Shown: positions 1-33,109, counted from the stretch's first letter. The stretch: 64,000 bases of DNA from Physella acuta (GCF_028476545.1 NW_026731687.1:1054001-1118000); one strand, 5' to 3'. Notes: generated by a model from the sequence alone, not told the origin. Numbers and translations are program-made.

Positions 1-789
1 TATCACTGCCATGTGCTTGTTGTGTTGTCCTGTTATCACTGCCATGTGCTTGTTGTGTTGTCCTGTTATCACTGCCATGTGCTTGTTGTGTTGTCCTGTT
101 ATCACTGCCATGTGCTTGTTGTGTTGTCCTGTTATCACTGCCATGTGCTTGTTGTGTTGTCCTGTTATCACTGCCATGTGCTTGTTGTGTTGTCCTCTTA
201 TCATTTCTATGTGCTTGTTGTGTTGTCCTGTTATCACTGCCATGTGCTTGTTGTGTTGTCCTGTTATCACTGCCATGTGCTTGTTGTGTTGTCCTGTTAT
301 CACTGCCATGTGCTTGTTGTGTTGTCCTGTTATCACTGCCATGTGCTTGTTGTGTTGTCCTGTTATCACTGCCATGTGCTTGTTGTGTTGTCCTGTTATC
401 ACTGCCATGTGCTTGTTGTGTTGTCCTCTTATCATTTCTATGTGCTTGTTGTGTTGTCCTGTTATCACTGCCATGTGCTTGTTGTGTTGTCCTGTTATCA
501 CTGCCATGTGCTTGTTGTGTTGTCCTGTTATCACTGCCATGTGCTTGTTGTGTTGTCCTGTTATCACTGCCATGTGCTTGTTGTGTTGTCCTGTTATCAC
601 TGCCATGTGCTTGTTGTGTTGTCCTGTTATCACTGCCATGTGCTTGTTGTGTTGTCCTGTTATTACTGCCATGTGCTTGTTGTGTTGTCCTGTTATCACT
701 GCCATGTGCTTGTTGTGTTGTCCTGTTATCACTGCCATGTGCTTGTTGTGTTGTCCTGTTATCACTGCCATGTGCTTGTTGTGTTGTCC
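1..789. repeat. 33-bp minisatellite, about 24 copies
   Basis: A 33-bp unit repeats head to tail from the window edge. Because 33 is a multiple of three and the unit lacks stops in two forward frames, both frames stay open for about 260 codons (for example the undecapeptide MCLLCCPVITA); this is a by-product of the repeat, not evidence of a gene. Two units carry the same variant block (CTCTTATCATTTCTA), seven units apart, which points to duplication of a 231-bp multi-unit block. Confidence 0.95.
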
Positions 790-2470
790 ATAGAAAGATA
801 AAGAATCAGGCAGGACTCAAGCCTCTTGTAAAAGTGAACATCAGTCAGGGCTTGCTTTTAATTAGCCAGCTCTTGTGCTTCCAAGATGAAACCACAAACA
901 TCTATTCAACTTTCTAGATTGTATTAATAAAATGAAACCTAGCCCAAATCACTAAACTTTACATATGGTACATTGCCCTAATCTAACAGACTCATTTAGG
1001 TATACATAATACATAGACTTTAAAAGGTTTAGTTCCCTATGTGCTAATCTTTACACAGCAATAGCTGCATTGAAAGTTAATACTTTTTTAACAACAAAAC
1101 TAACAAGAAATGTGGACCAATCAAGGCTTTCAACTTCAATCATAAGTGTACAGGCACTAATTGGCTACTGAAAAGAAAATCTAATTATGAGTAAAATGGT
1201 GCACTAATGTCAAATTCACAGTTGTTGATGTTTTGCCCATGTACAGCCTTGCCATCATACATTTCTAACATGTCTTATCTGAAGTATTGTCAACCATAAT
1301 ATGTTATAACATAAAGAAATATTTCTGATGAACAGAATCAAAGGCAGGGACAACACAAAGAAAGATAACTTAGCTGGTAACACCATGTTGTCAAATAAAC
1401 AAATTTAATGAGAAAAAAAGTGATTTACTCATTTCAGCTACTAAAAGCTGATATAAGGTAAACTGTTTCAGCCAACCCACATTGACAACACCCTATGGAG
1501 AAGATTGATTGCAAGACTGGATGACACTATACCCATTATATTAAAATTAGCTATTTCAAGCTTCAGTATATGTTTGTGTGGTATGGGGGATGACTCCAAA
1601 TTTAAATATTGTATAGGGGTATACTTACACACATAGATACAAACCAACTGGTAATGGCACTTTAGACCATACCGCCTCAGTCCAGCCTAAAATTAATGTC
1701 AGGAAAGCCTTCATTATTTATGTTCAATACTTTGAAAGAGAACATTTACGTTTACACGTACTGCACATGTTACTCTGAATTGTAGAGAGAAATTTCAAAA
1801 TAATTTCTTACAATAGTATTGTTTTCAAGATGTAGTAATAATATCAAAGGGAAGCAATTACGCATTAACTCACAAGCTCTAGATTTAATGAGTTATAGCC
1901 CTTACAACATGCGGCGAATTTTACAAAGAAGTAAAATGAAGTTAGTTCCATTTAAATTCAATCCTTTATTGTATATTAATACTAGGCATACTGCCTAGCT
2001 TCGCTTAGGTTTTCAAAAACATTAGATAATTTGAATACTAATTATTTATTGATGGATGAGGTGTGGAGTGCTTACATTTTAAACAGTAATGCTAATTTTA
2101 GAGAAGATGTTGTTGTATGTTGTTTACGATTTGTTTTCAGAGAAAGTAACTGAAAGTACGCAATGTATGACTAAAATGGAATTAGAACTACAGAGGTTCC
2201 ATGAACAGTATATCTCATAATTTATATTACGTTGACTTTTAAAATTAATTTTTTTATTTAATTATGATACTTAGCTGAATTAACAACTTAAATTTTTACT
2301 AAAACAAATGCTATACTTTGTCATTTTCTGTTTCTGTTTAAAATAGTATACAATTATTTGAAAAAAAATTATTTAAAAAGGTTACCTCCCTTGAAAATGT
2401 CCTTGTTTACTTTTATTTAAAACAAACAGTTGCTATGCTTATATTAGAAAATACAATATATGAACATATT
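790..2470. other. AT-rich unique sequence, no gene seen
   Basis: No open frame of note, no recognisable exon and no clear tandem repeat. A short inverted motif (TAGGCATACTGCCTA) near 1983 may mark the edge of an old interspersed element that runs on into the satellite at 2471. Confidence 0.6.
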
Positions 2471-5150
2471 TAACGACTACAATGGCTTTTCCCGACGGGA
2501 ATAACGTTTTTTTTGTTACCCTCCAGGGTCGGTCTACGACCTCAAATAATCTTAAGGGGATCGTTCGTCAATTTATTTATATATATCTCAAATAAGGAGA
2601 ATGTCACTCGCGGTCATCTTTTAGCCCTGGTCGAGGGCTTTGAGTCTGACCAACAGTTTTTCCATACGGCCTAGTCATCAATAAAAGTGTATGCAAAACA
2701 TTAGCATGATATACAGAGGTTAAGTGACCTAAAAATTGTGTTGAAATTACCCTGTTTTTCCCGTAAAATACAAAGATTATATAGGGAAATACGACTGGTC
2801 AGTTTTGACCGCTTTACGAAGTTTTCCCAGATATGCCGAGTTTTTTGTGACACCCCTAGGTGTTCTTCTACCACCTCACAAAATATCAAGGGGGGTCGTC
2901 GGAGGAAATTTTTTTTCGTAATAGAGCTCATATAAAGAGAATTTCACTCGCGGTCACTTTTTAGCCCTCGTCGAGGGCTTTGAGTGTAACCGACAGTTTT
3001 CCCTAAAGGTCAAGCCATTGACCTAGGAGCATGCAAAACAATTAGCCAGATATACTGAGCTTAAGTACCCTAATGTCTGCGTTGAAATGACCCTCTGTTT
3101 TTCCCATAAAATACAAAGATTATATAGGGAAATACAACTGGTCAGTTTTGACCGCTTTACGAAGTTTTCCCAGATATGCCGAGTTTTTTGTGACACCCCT
3201 AGGTGTTCTTCTACCACCTCACAAAATATCAAGGGGGGTCGTCGGAGGAAATTTTTTTTCGTAATAGAGCTCATATAAAGAGAATTTCACTCGCGGTCAC
3301 TTTTTAGCCCTCGTCGAGGGCTTTGAGTGTAACCGACAGTTTTCCATAAAGGTCAAGCCATTGACCTAGGAGCATGCAAAAAATTAGCCAGATATAATGA
3401 GCTTAAGTACCCTAAAGTCTGCGTTGAAATGACCCTCTGTTTTTCCCATAAAATACAAAGATTATATAGGGAAATAAAACTGGTCAGTTTTGACCGCTTT
3501 TCGAAGTTTTCCCAGATATGCCGAGTTTTTTGTGACACCCCTAGGTGTTCTTCTACCACCTCACAAAATATCAAGGGGGGTCGTCGGAGGAAATTTTTTT
3601 TCGTAATAGAGCTCATATAAAGAGAATTTCACTCGCGGTCACTTTTTAGCCCTCGTCGAGGGCTTTGAGTGTAACCGACAGTTTTCCCTAAAGGTCAAGC
3701 CATTGACCTAGGAGCATGCAAAACAATTAGCCAGATATACTGAGCTTAAGTACCCTAACGTCTGCGTTGAAATGACCCTCTGTTTTTCCCATAAAATACA
3801 AAGATCATATAGGGAAATACAACTGGTCAGTTTTGACCGCTTTACGAAGTTTTCCCAGATATGCCGAGTTTTTTGTGACACCCCTAGGTGTTCTTCTACC
3901 ACCTCACAAAATATCAAGGGGGGTCGTCGGAGGAAATTTTTTTTCGTAATAGAGCTCATATAAAGAGAATTTCACTCGCGGTCACTTTTTAGCCCTCGTC
4001 GAGGGCTTTGAGTGTAACCGACAATTTTCCCTAAAGGTCAAGCCATTGACCTAGGAGCATGCAAAAAATTAGCCAGATATACTGAGATTAAGTACCCTAA
4101 AGTCTGCGTTGAAATGACCCTCTGTTTTTCCCATAAAATACAAAGATTATATAGGGAAATACAACTGGTCAGTTTTGACCCCTTTACGAAGTTTTCCCAG
4201 ATATGCCGAGTTTTTTGTGACACCCTAAGGCGTTCTCCTACCACCTCACAAAATATCAAGGGGGGTCGTCGGAGGAAATTTTTTTTCGTAATAGAGCTCA
4301 TATAAAGAGAATTTCACTCGCGGTCACTTTTTAGCCCTCGTCGAGGGCTTTGAGTGAGACCGACAGGTCTGCCCTACGGTCAAGCCATTTACCTATAAAC
4401 ATGCCAAAAATTAGCCAGATGTAAACAGGGTAAGTGCCCTAAAATCCGTTTTGAAATGACCCTCTGTTTTTCCCATAAAATACAAAGATTATATAGGGAA
4501 ATACGACTGGTCAGTTTTGACCCATTTCCCGATTTTTCCCGGACATGGCGAGTTTTTTGTGACACCCCAAGGTGTTCTCCTACCACCTCACAAAATTTCA
4601 AGGGGGGTCGTCGGAGGAAATTTTTTTTCGTAATAGAGCTCATATAAAGAGAATTTCACTCGCGGTCACTTTTTAGCCCTCGTCGAGGGCTTTGAGTAAG
4701 ACCGACAGGTCAGCCCTACGGTCAAGCCATTTACCTATAAACATGTCAAAAATTAGCCAGATGTAAACAGGGTAAGTGCCCTAAAATCCGTTTTGAAATG
4801 ACCCTCTGTTTTTCCCATAAAATACAAAGATTATATAGGGAAATACGACTGGTCAGTTTTGACCCATTTCCCGATTTTTCCCGGACATGGCGAGTTTTTT
4901 GTGACACCCCAAGGTGTTCTCCTACCACCTCACAAAATTTCAAGGGGGGTCGTCGGAGGAAATTTTTTTTCGTAATATAGCCCATATAAGGCGCCGGTCA
5001 GTCGAGGTCAGTTTTGACCCCTTCTCCGTAGACTTTTCGGCCAACCGTCACCGGCCTTCGTGTTCTATTGCCCGAAGGCACCATCGTGCCAAATTTGACG
5101 CGCCTGCGGCGCCGGGAAGTGCCCTATCGGGCACTTGACCACTTTGCTTT
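2471..5150. repeat. Satellite with a unit of about 342 bp, 7 to 8 copies
   Basis: Equivalent points recur at 3087, 3429, 3772, 4114, 4456 and 4798, a period of 342-343 bp. An extra, more diverged copy lies at about 2510-2700. The last two full units share variants absent from the earlier ones. Each unit carries short open frames on both strands, which are products of the repetition. The array ends in GC-rich sequence with a perfect hairpin (AAGTGCCC-TATC-GGGCACTT, 5117-5136) and a TATATATATA stretch, an end that looks like the border of an interspersed element rather than a random edge. Confidence 0.9.
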
Positions 5151-5689
5151 ATATATATAGATTTAGGATATATTTTGTAAAAAAAAAACCATCCAGAATC
5201 CATCGTATAGCAAATATTTATCCCGTGCCTCTACTTAAGACGTTTAATCAAGTTTTAACGTAATTAAAAATGTATTAGTCTATTAGCTACTTAATAGAAA
5301 CGCGAGGTGTGTAGTTATTGTTCCATCTCAACGTACATACTCATGGTGAACTCATGTCATAACATTGGATTGTATGTTTTTAATGCGTAATTAAAAACAT
5401 AGTCTACCATCGGAACGAAACAAATAATAGAAATTTCTATTTCAGACAGTTAACTAAACTATCGTTACACAATTTTAGTAAAACTCTTTTGAGATGTTTT
5501 TCCGGCTTTATTCCATTTTTATACAACTCAGAGAAATTTTATTTTATACAGTATGTCCAACTTCTTCACATATAACATCTCATATATACCGTATCATAAC
5601 ACTTTCAATTATCACACACTGCCTTCATATTATATATTACTATATAACATGGAATATGTGCACAGCATATCACATCTAGCTTGCCACCA

Positions 5690-5875
5690 CATCACCATAC
5701 CTAGCTTCAGACAACAACATCACACATCAAACCAATCATCATACAACACATCACCATACCTGGCTTCACGCTACAACATCACACATCAAACCAATCATCA
5801 TACAACACATCACCATACCTGGCTTCACGCTACATCACTCAAACCAATCATCATACACCACATCACAACATCACA
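5690..5875. repeat. Tandem repeat of about 60 bp, 3 copies
   Basis: The string CATCACCATACCT recurs at about 5690, 5750 and 5810, followed each time by a related CATCATACAACACATCA segment. The third copy is shortened. Confidence 0.75.
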
Positions 5876-6409
5876 TCCACCATCAGACAACCGGCAACAA
5901 TTCGTGATAGTTTCACCCGATTCACTATAAACACAATAGCACACACAGCCACACTCACACACCCACACACACACAACATCTACACAACCACATACACTAG
6001 ACCACCATTCTCATACCGTGTGTATCACCATTTAAAATCCTACCCATCCTAACATTATTTCATCAACAACATGATTTTCTAGCAAAATGGTCATTCTTAC
6101 ATCATGAGCTATACCATCAATATCATCTTCATTATTTAATCATCATTATCCTAACCTAACTCAAACAATACCATCATCAAAATATTTTAATTAACCCGCC
6201 TACTCTCTCATTAACCACATTAAGCTTAATAATTTAATCCACCCCGTCTTTACAAATTTTATAGCAATAACAAATTATAAATTTTTAAAAAGTTAATTAA
6301 AAGATTTTTAATTAAAGAAAACTGAAACATGATTATACTGTAGCAGATTTTAAAATAGCAAACGCGTCGCTTCATGTATGTACACAATGATGTCTTGCTG
6401 TACCATAGA

Positions 6410-6690
6410 ATCATTTACAAAAATAACTTATGCCCATAATTTATTTAGTGCCAACATAAATGCTCATAAATCACTTTGTGTCAAGATATGCTTATAAATC
6501 ATTTAGTGACAGCATATACACATAAATCATTTAACGAAAACATGACCATAAATCATTTAGTAAAAATATGGACCCATAATTGATTTACAAGACAATATAT
6601 ACCAATATTTAATTAGTAATAATATATGCCATACATCATGTAGTGACAATATATGCCCATACATTATTTAAATTGACGTTGACAAAATAT
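6410..6690. repeat. Degenerate repeat of about 30 bp, 8 to 9 copies
   Basis: Variants of 'ATGCCCATAAATCATTTAGTG' core recur with substitutions throughout, as in an old minisatellite. Confidence 0.7.
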
Positions 6691-7286
6691 GTGCATGAAT
6701 CATTTACATAACAATACAGGCCAATATGGAAAGCGAGAATTGAAAACTGCACTAGCAGCATCACCAAAAAAAAAAACAATACGTCACGAACAAAGATTGA
6801 GTTCAACGAAGACACGCAGCCCAACCCACCAAAAACATACAATCAATCATTTTTTTCTTAGACAATACAAGACGTCCGCTATTTCCTCTTAAAATAATAA
6901 TTGATTCAAACTTTTACTGGGTATAGCCCTTTGGATATGTTCCTCTCCATATAATTATTAGCAGCATAATGACTATAAAAATAGTCTGGTAATCAACCGT
7001 ATTTAAGCTTTCAGTAAAAACGTAGTCTGTAGGAGCAAGGGAGATCATTCGCGGCGTAATTTGACAGCTATTTTAAGCAGTTTTATTTTTTCCTACCTAA
7101 TTGTTTTTCTGCTTGAATCAAAACCATCCTTTCATTATTTTAATTTCAATTGTTTGTTAGTTAATGAGACATAGTTTTTATCAGGGGGTAGTGAGCCTCA
7201 CTTTGAGGGGTCAACGTTCCCAGTAAAACACACTCAGTTTGGGCCAAGATCTCAGTGTAGGTCCAGTGTATCTGTCGTTACGTCTA

Positions 7287-7292
7287 TTTATT
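7287..7292 (-). promoter_or_regulatory. Possible polyadenylation signal for the long-tail receptor transcript
   Basis: AATAAA on the minus strand, about 440 nt downstream of the stop codon of the long-tail exon. Position and sequence fit a cleavage signal, but the region is AT-rich and chance is possible. Confidence 0.35.
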
Positions 7293-7309
7293 CCATGACT
7301 CTAAATTCA

Positions 7310-7690
7310 GTATTTAAATGTGACTCACTGATTTACTGAAGGTCCAGTGACTCACCCTGAAAGTCCAGTGACTCATTTGACAGGTCCAGTGACTCACTTA
7401 ATCCAGTGACTCACTTGATCCCGAGATTCAACCTGAAGGTCGAGTGACTCTCAGCAGATCTTGTGACTCTCTATGCGGGTTCAGTGACTCCCCGTGTAGG
7501 TCCAGAGACTCACTCATCAGGTCTAGTGACTCCCCGTGGATGTCCAATTACTCACCCGGAAGGTCCAGTGACTCACCAAGTGACTCATTCAGCAGGTCCA
7601 GTGACTCGCCCAGCGACTCGCCCTACACGTTCAGTTACTCATCCAGTGACTCACCCTACATGTTCAGTGATTCACTCAGCAGTCCCGCCT
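7310..7690. repeat. Degenerate repeat carrying many TGACTCA motifs
   Basis: A loosely repeated GGTCCAGTGACTCAC core recurs about 15 times at irregular spacing. Several copies contain the exact heptamer TGACTCA, the AP-1/GCN4-type bZIP core. On the minus strand this lies just 3' of the stop codon of the long-tail receptor exon, so it would be part of that transcript's 3' UTR or the DNA just beyond. Confidence 0.8.
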
Positions 7691-7733
7691 ACCCTGATAA
7701 AGTTATTGAGGTTAGCCCTGTCCTCCCCCCCCC

Positions 7734-27555
<19,822 letters not shown>

Positions 27556-27589
27556 CTGGGGAGGGGTCAGATTTGGGTTACGTCAGTCA

Positions 27590-28495
27590 CGTGGTGAATG
27601 TTAGGTCATGGGGTAGGTCTCATTCAAATAATGAATGTTAGGTCTTTAGTGTAGGTCATATTAAAAAGTACATGTTAGGTCATGGGGTAGGTCTCATTCA
27701 AATAATGAATGTTAGGTCTTTAGTGTAGGTCACATTAAAAAATTCATATTAGGTCAGGGGATGGGTCTCATTCAAATAGTGCATGTTACGTCATTGTTTA
27801 GATTTTATGTACATAATTAATCTTAGGTCATTAATGTAGGTCTAATTCAACAAGTGTATGTTAGGTCATTGTTTTTAGTTTTCATTCAACTAGTGAACTT
27901 TAGGTCGTTAATGTACGTATCATTCAGAAAGCACTTCTTAGGTCATGGTGTAGGTCATATTCAAATAATACATCTTAGGTCATGGTGTAGGTCATATTCA
28001 AATAATACATCTTAGGTCATGATATAGGTCATATTCAAATAATACATCTTAGGTCATGGTATAGGTCATATTCAAATAATACATCTTAGGTCATGGTGTA
28101 GGTCATATTCAAATAATACATCTTAGGTCATGGTATAGGTCATATTCAAATAAAACATCTTAGGTCATGGTATAGGTCATATTTAAATAAAACATCTTAG
28201 GTCATGTTGTAGGTCATATTCAAATAAAACATCTTAGGTCATGGTATAGGTCATATTCAAATAATACATCTTAGGTCATGGTATAGGTCATATTCAAATA
28301 ATACATCTTAGGTCATGGTGTAGGTCATATTCAAATAATACATCTTAGTTCATGGTATAGGTCATATTCAAATAATACATCTTAGGTCATGGTGTAGGTC
28401 ATATTCAAATAATACATCTTAGGTCATGGTATAGGTCATATTCAAATAATACATCTTAGGTCATGATGTAGGTCATATTCAAATAAAACATCTTT
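27590..28495. repeat. 37-bp minisatellite with paired AGGTCA half-sites
   Basis: The unit AGGTCATGGTGTAGGTCA plus TATTCAAATAATACATCTT is regular from about 27935 (about 15 copies) and diverged before that. Each unit has two AGGTCA words in the same direction 6 bp apart. It lies just 5' of the TM5 exon of the receptor, in the intron. Confidence 0.95.
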
Positions 28496-28672
28496 GGGAG
28501 GGATTTAGGATAGAATGTCATGAGATTTAGAATATAGAATGACATGAGATTTAGGATAGAATGATGTGTGATTTAGGATATAATGACATGAGATTTAGTA
28601 TAGAATAACATGAGATTTAGGATAGAATGACATGGAATTTAGAATAGAATGACATTTAAAATGTTAGAAGAT
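28496..28672. repeat. Degenerate repeat of about 24 bp, 7 to 8 copies
   Basis: GATTTAGGATAGAATGACATGA recurs with substitutions and small gaps. Confidence 0.85.
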
Positions 28673-29636
28673 ATTAGTTTAAGGTCGATCACGTCGTCTA
28701 TTTCTTTAATATCATCGACCATGGTGACCAGGGAGGGGCGAGGGGTGACGCTAGGGGCGGTGGGTGTGTGTGTGTGTGGGGGGGGGGGGGGTGATTCCAG
28801 ATTCTGAAGATCTAGTTAGATAGACCTACGAGAGTTTGGTGTCTTGTGACTGGCTGAACAACCTGGTGAGTACATGGTCAGGACCTAACAGGACCTAACA
28901 GGACCGAACAGGACCTACTCTCGCCTGGACCTACACCTGTCTGATCGCCTGCTACACGTCACCCCTGACGGTAGTCACAACTGACTGCTAATGTCGAGTC
29001 ATGACTTTTGATTGGTCAAACCAGATCACGTGTTGGTCACGTGATTTCTCGACCCGCGTTGTTGACCCAGATATAAAATGTCCCTAACGTTAAATATGAT
29101 CCGCAGAATTGAACAACAGAATTCAAATCTGACACCGCGTAAAAACTAGAACTTCATTTTTTTTAAAACGGAAACAAATACTAAGTGTTTTTAGCGCAAT
29201 TTCCATTCTGGAGAATTGCGTTTATTAACTCGTCATTTCTGGGAATGGATGGATGGATGGATGAATGTGTGTCCGGGCTTTAAGTCGTATCTCCTCCTCA
29301 ACGAAGCAATATCGATGACTAGTTCCAAAAGCAATTATGTTAAGCAAGTTACGAGAATGAGCATAGGCTATAAAAATTCCGGGTTTCTTTCATGTATTTC
29401 CCGTAAAAGCCAAAAAACCTCGAAAAAATGCAGTTTTTGGCCCATATCTCGGCAACCAGACCACTTAGCGACTTGAAACATGTACCAATCGATTCCTGCC
29501 ATAATTTAGAACAATATTGCCGAAGAAAGTTTTCAAAAATATCCTCTCGTTCGGTCACAAATTTTAAAATTACATAAACACCTACAAACCGATCGCTCTT
29601 CTAGCTTGAACGCACCCCATCATTATACGTCAGAGC
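28673..29636. other. No gene seen
   Basis: Poly-G at 28779-28791, ACCTAACAGG x3 at 28883-28912, GGATGGAT x3 near 29247. The segment 29380-29600 (CATATCTCGGCAACCAGACC) reads like an interspersed repeat. No exon-like frame. Confidence 0.45.
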
Positions 29637-29955
29637 TATTTTTAGATAACATAAGGAAATTGCGCATAAATGTCACTAGACTTTTTAATTAACTTGCGCG
29701 CCTACTGAACGTGAAGGCGCAGCCATGGAACGCGATGACGCATCTATTGAACGTGATGACGCGTGTGGTGTGGTTGTATATACATGCCGGAAGTAGAGAT
29801 CTATCATCTTAATGATTATCATGTTGATAATCAAGTTCAACTAACCAATGGTTTTACTAACCCTGCTCTTGATTTACGCTACGACAGAGCTATTTTTAGA
29901 TAACATAAGGAAATTGCGCTAAAATTGTCACTAGACTTTTTAATTAACTTGTTTT
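29637..29955. repeat. Interspersed element bounded by a direct repeat of about 70 bp
   Basis: GAGCTATTTTTAGATAACAT plus the following ~50 bp to TTTTTAATTAACTTG occurs at about 29632-29698 and 29886-29951. Between them lies the stretch related to 22826-22900 (GATGACGCGTGTGGTGTGGT). This may be a partial duplication of a transposon end. Confidence 0.65.
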
Positions 29956-30834
29956 AAACAGGAGCTTGTGGTGATGACAACTATTGTACTTCAGTGTGGT
30001 GTGTGAATGGTGTAACTGAGTTGTGTAATGGTGTGTGATGTGAATGGTGTAACAATAGTTGTGTGATCGTGTGTGATGTGAATGATCGCGTATGATTAGT
30101 TTCACAATTTAAAAAAAAAACTTTTTTTCAGTATTTTTTTAAGCTTCGTACCTGTTTTACATATTTTTAAAACTTTATTAAGAAGAACATAATGAATCAT
30201 TTGACACGCCAATTACGTTTGTAATTATCGAAAACGATCTTAAGATAATTAAATTGCTTTACTTAAATTAAAATAAACAGTTGATTAGAAAAGTTGTGTA
30301 ATGTAAGAAGCGGAAGGTTGTGAAACTGGAGAGTTTGTTGATGTGTTTTGTTGTTTGTTTGACGAAGACTGTCATTGGTTTACATATGCGGGGTACACTG
30401 TTGCTATGGCAACCAGGTGAGAAGTCAGATCACGTGACGTCTACTTAATCCCCGCTGCACAATGCAGCAAATGGTGAACTATTGTCCAGATAAATTTGTA
30501 AGAATGCCAGAAAAATGTAATGGCCCATTAAAGCTAATACAAAATCCATTAGCACGACATTAGCAAGAGGAATTTTAAGACCCCGAATCCTTTTCCCATC
30601 AAACCTTTCCCGTTTGTCTATTTTGATGGCCACTGGATCAACTTTCTTGTTGAGGTGTTTCATCGAGTCATTGGAGAAACTGGGTCAGGACATGACATTT
30701 GGAAGAAATGGGTCGTGACATGACATTTAAGCTGTCAATTATCCAGGTGATAAAAGAACGCCCTCGTGAGCTTTGAATGACAAAGTATTTCGCCATGACA
30801 TATGTCATCGACTTGTTGCTACGCCGCAACCCTC
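29956..30834. other. No gene recognised
   Basis: GTGTGATGTGAATGGTGTAA words repeat at 29995-30085. A minus-strand frame of 72 codons (30445-30663) reads as a basic stretch followed by hydrophobic sequence; I do not recognise it and it has no splice or start context that supports it. Confidence 0.4.
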
Positions 30835-31495
30835 ACACAATAACACACGCGGACACACACTGTCCACTCTACAGGACCCACACACCCCACACGACCCACA
30901 CTCTACACTCACACGACCCACACACCCCACACACCCCACACGACCCACACTCTACACTCACACGACCCACACACCCCACACACCCCACACACTACACCAC
31001 AAACGACCCACACACCCCACACGACCCACACACCCCACACACCCCACACGACCCACTTACCCCACACAACCCACACACTACACCCCACACACCCCACACG
31101 ACCCACACACTACACCCCACACACCCCACACGACCCACACTCTACACTCACACGACCCACACACCCCACACACCCCACACACTACACCACAAACGACCCA
31201 CACACCCCACACGACCCACACACTACACCCCACACACCCCACACGACCCACACACTACACCCCACACACCCCACACGACCCACACTCTACACTCACACGA
31301 CCCACACACCCCACACACCCCACACACTACACCACAAACGACCCACACACCCCACACGACCCACACACCCCACACGACCCACTTACCCCACACAACCCAC
31401 ACACTACACCACAAACGACCCACACACCCCACACGACCCACACACACGACCCACACACCCGACCCACACACCCTCACCCACCCAGCCGCCGGTCT
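30835..31495. repeat. CACACCC/ACACGACC-rich array
   Basis: Pure A/C with sparse G and T: CCACACGACCCACACACCCC words with a larger block (CTCTACACTCACACGACCCA) that recurs at about 30900, 30950, 31140 and 31285. The 260-codon His/Thr/Pro frames are artefacts of composition. Confidence 0.95.
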
Positions 31496-32578
31496 CATCA
31501 AAGATTAAATGACCCCCGTCAGACCACAGTTGACAAGCTTCACCTCAAACTTGTCTGCACTTAATTGTACCCGATGCAATCAATGAATATTAATGAGCCA
31601 GACGTTAATTAAGTTCTTGCTCACGCCAATTTTTTTCATTCCATCTGCAAGTCACGTGGTTAATTAGCTAAACTCGCCAGACAGGCGACACTGTAGACAG
31701 ACGACAGACAGACAGACAGACGACACACCAGACAGACGACGCATGTGCAATGTCACCATTGCTAAGATTCCTTATCAAACTGTTAAACGTTTCCATTGCA
31801 ATTAGATCTAATCGGAATTAGTTTTAGTCATATGTGTATTGTGTTCTCTGTCACAAGTAATTAGCTTCAGTAGATTATTTTCTCAATCAGTATTTCGTCC
31901 ACAGGCGCACATAAATCTGACTGCTTATGCTTCATGAATTTTTTAACTGATTTTAATTGACGAGAATAACACCTGGCTTTACCCCCCCCCCCCTTCCCCC
32001 CCCCCCCCTCCCAAACACCTAAGCTAAAATTATTTCATCCACAAAAGCAAAGTTTGTCGTCATACTTGTTTTCTTCGGTCATTCACTGAACACAATTTTA
32101 TTTATGAACCAGTTGGAACTGACCCCGAGTCATTGTCCGATTAATAATCAAGGTCATTATCTGAAGCATCGCCAAGAATAAGACAAAAGTTTTGACTGGG
32201 TAATCAGAGGAATTAAAACAAGAGTTTAATGTTCGCTACAAAACAAAGTTCTATTTTTTGTTTGTTCCCGTTGAAAGCTCTAGAGAATAAGATAAAAGAA
32301 TCGACTTACAAAAATTAATGTAAAACTTAGTTGAAAGCAAATCGTTCTGCGACTGAACAGGCTTCACAGATAGGCGGACTGCTACTCCACAGGGAGCTTA
32401 AGTCTGACGGAATATAACCAAGCCGATTATAAACTGATTCGGGTAAACTTCGTACACTTTAGGTTGTGCATCTATTATTAACTGTATCATCTGAGTCATC
32501 CTTTATATCCTGTTTTCATAGTTTCAGTGGTCTCTCTCCCTCTCTAAATGAGTCAATTTATATAATATAATTATATTG

Positions 32579-32609
<31 letters not shown>

Positions 32610-33109
32610 TAGAAGCGCCGTACGTTGAACAAGGATAAGCCTTGAATCAGAAAATATACCTGTATACTTATCAATGAAATCCGTGTATCAATGCAGATCT
32701 CAGGTAAAACGAGTTCCTCGCCCGCCGACCCACCCCCACCCCCACATACAACACAGATCCCAAATTAGGCGTGACACGCGCTGTTAATTTATGCACAATA
32801 GAAGAAAAATTGTACTCGTTTGATGCAGTAAAATTGCATTCAGTTGGGCGCCGCTAATTTGGTGAGCACAAAAAGTTGGATTTGGGCAGGAAATGAAAGC
32901 AGAGGAACAAAGCTGGAGAAATAAATTGCCTGGTTAATGGAAAGTAGATGGGATAGATCTAAGGGGAGGGGGGGGGGCGGAATCTTCCCGTTGAAAAAAC
33001 TGGTCCCTTTGATGTTTCAAATAGAGTTGTCTCATCATGACGCTACAATTATTTCAAACATACGTTTATTTGCCTGTAAAGTTGGATTGTTTTAATTGGT
33101 AGGGTATTC
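31496..33109. other. No gene seen
   Basis: Holds short GACAGACA runs (31695-31730), a C-run (31982-32009) and a (TA)n tract (32576-32606). The rest is unique. Confidence 0.5.

Larger units (their letters stand above)
5151..7284. other. AT-rich region without a recognisable gene
   Basis: Open frames near 5494-5930 and 6636-6892 follow low-complexity CA/AT-rich sequence and show no protein-like composition. Two short degenerate repeat arrays lie inside it and are listed separately. Confidence 0.55.

Noticed and set aside
11-801. Two overlapping forward frames of about 260 codons made of 11-residue repeats
   Set aside because: A stop-free 33-bp unit gives this automatically; no flanking gene structure and both frames are equally open.
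30445-30663. 72-codon minus-strand frame with a basic then hydrophobic stretch, considered as an upstream receptor exon
   Set aside because: No NLAxxDL, DRx or other TM1-TM4 motif of class A receptors and no fitting splice borders.
30773-31564. 263-codon His/Thr/Pro-rich frame
   Set aside because: Pure A/C low-complexity DNA; several frames are open at once.
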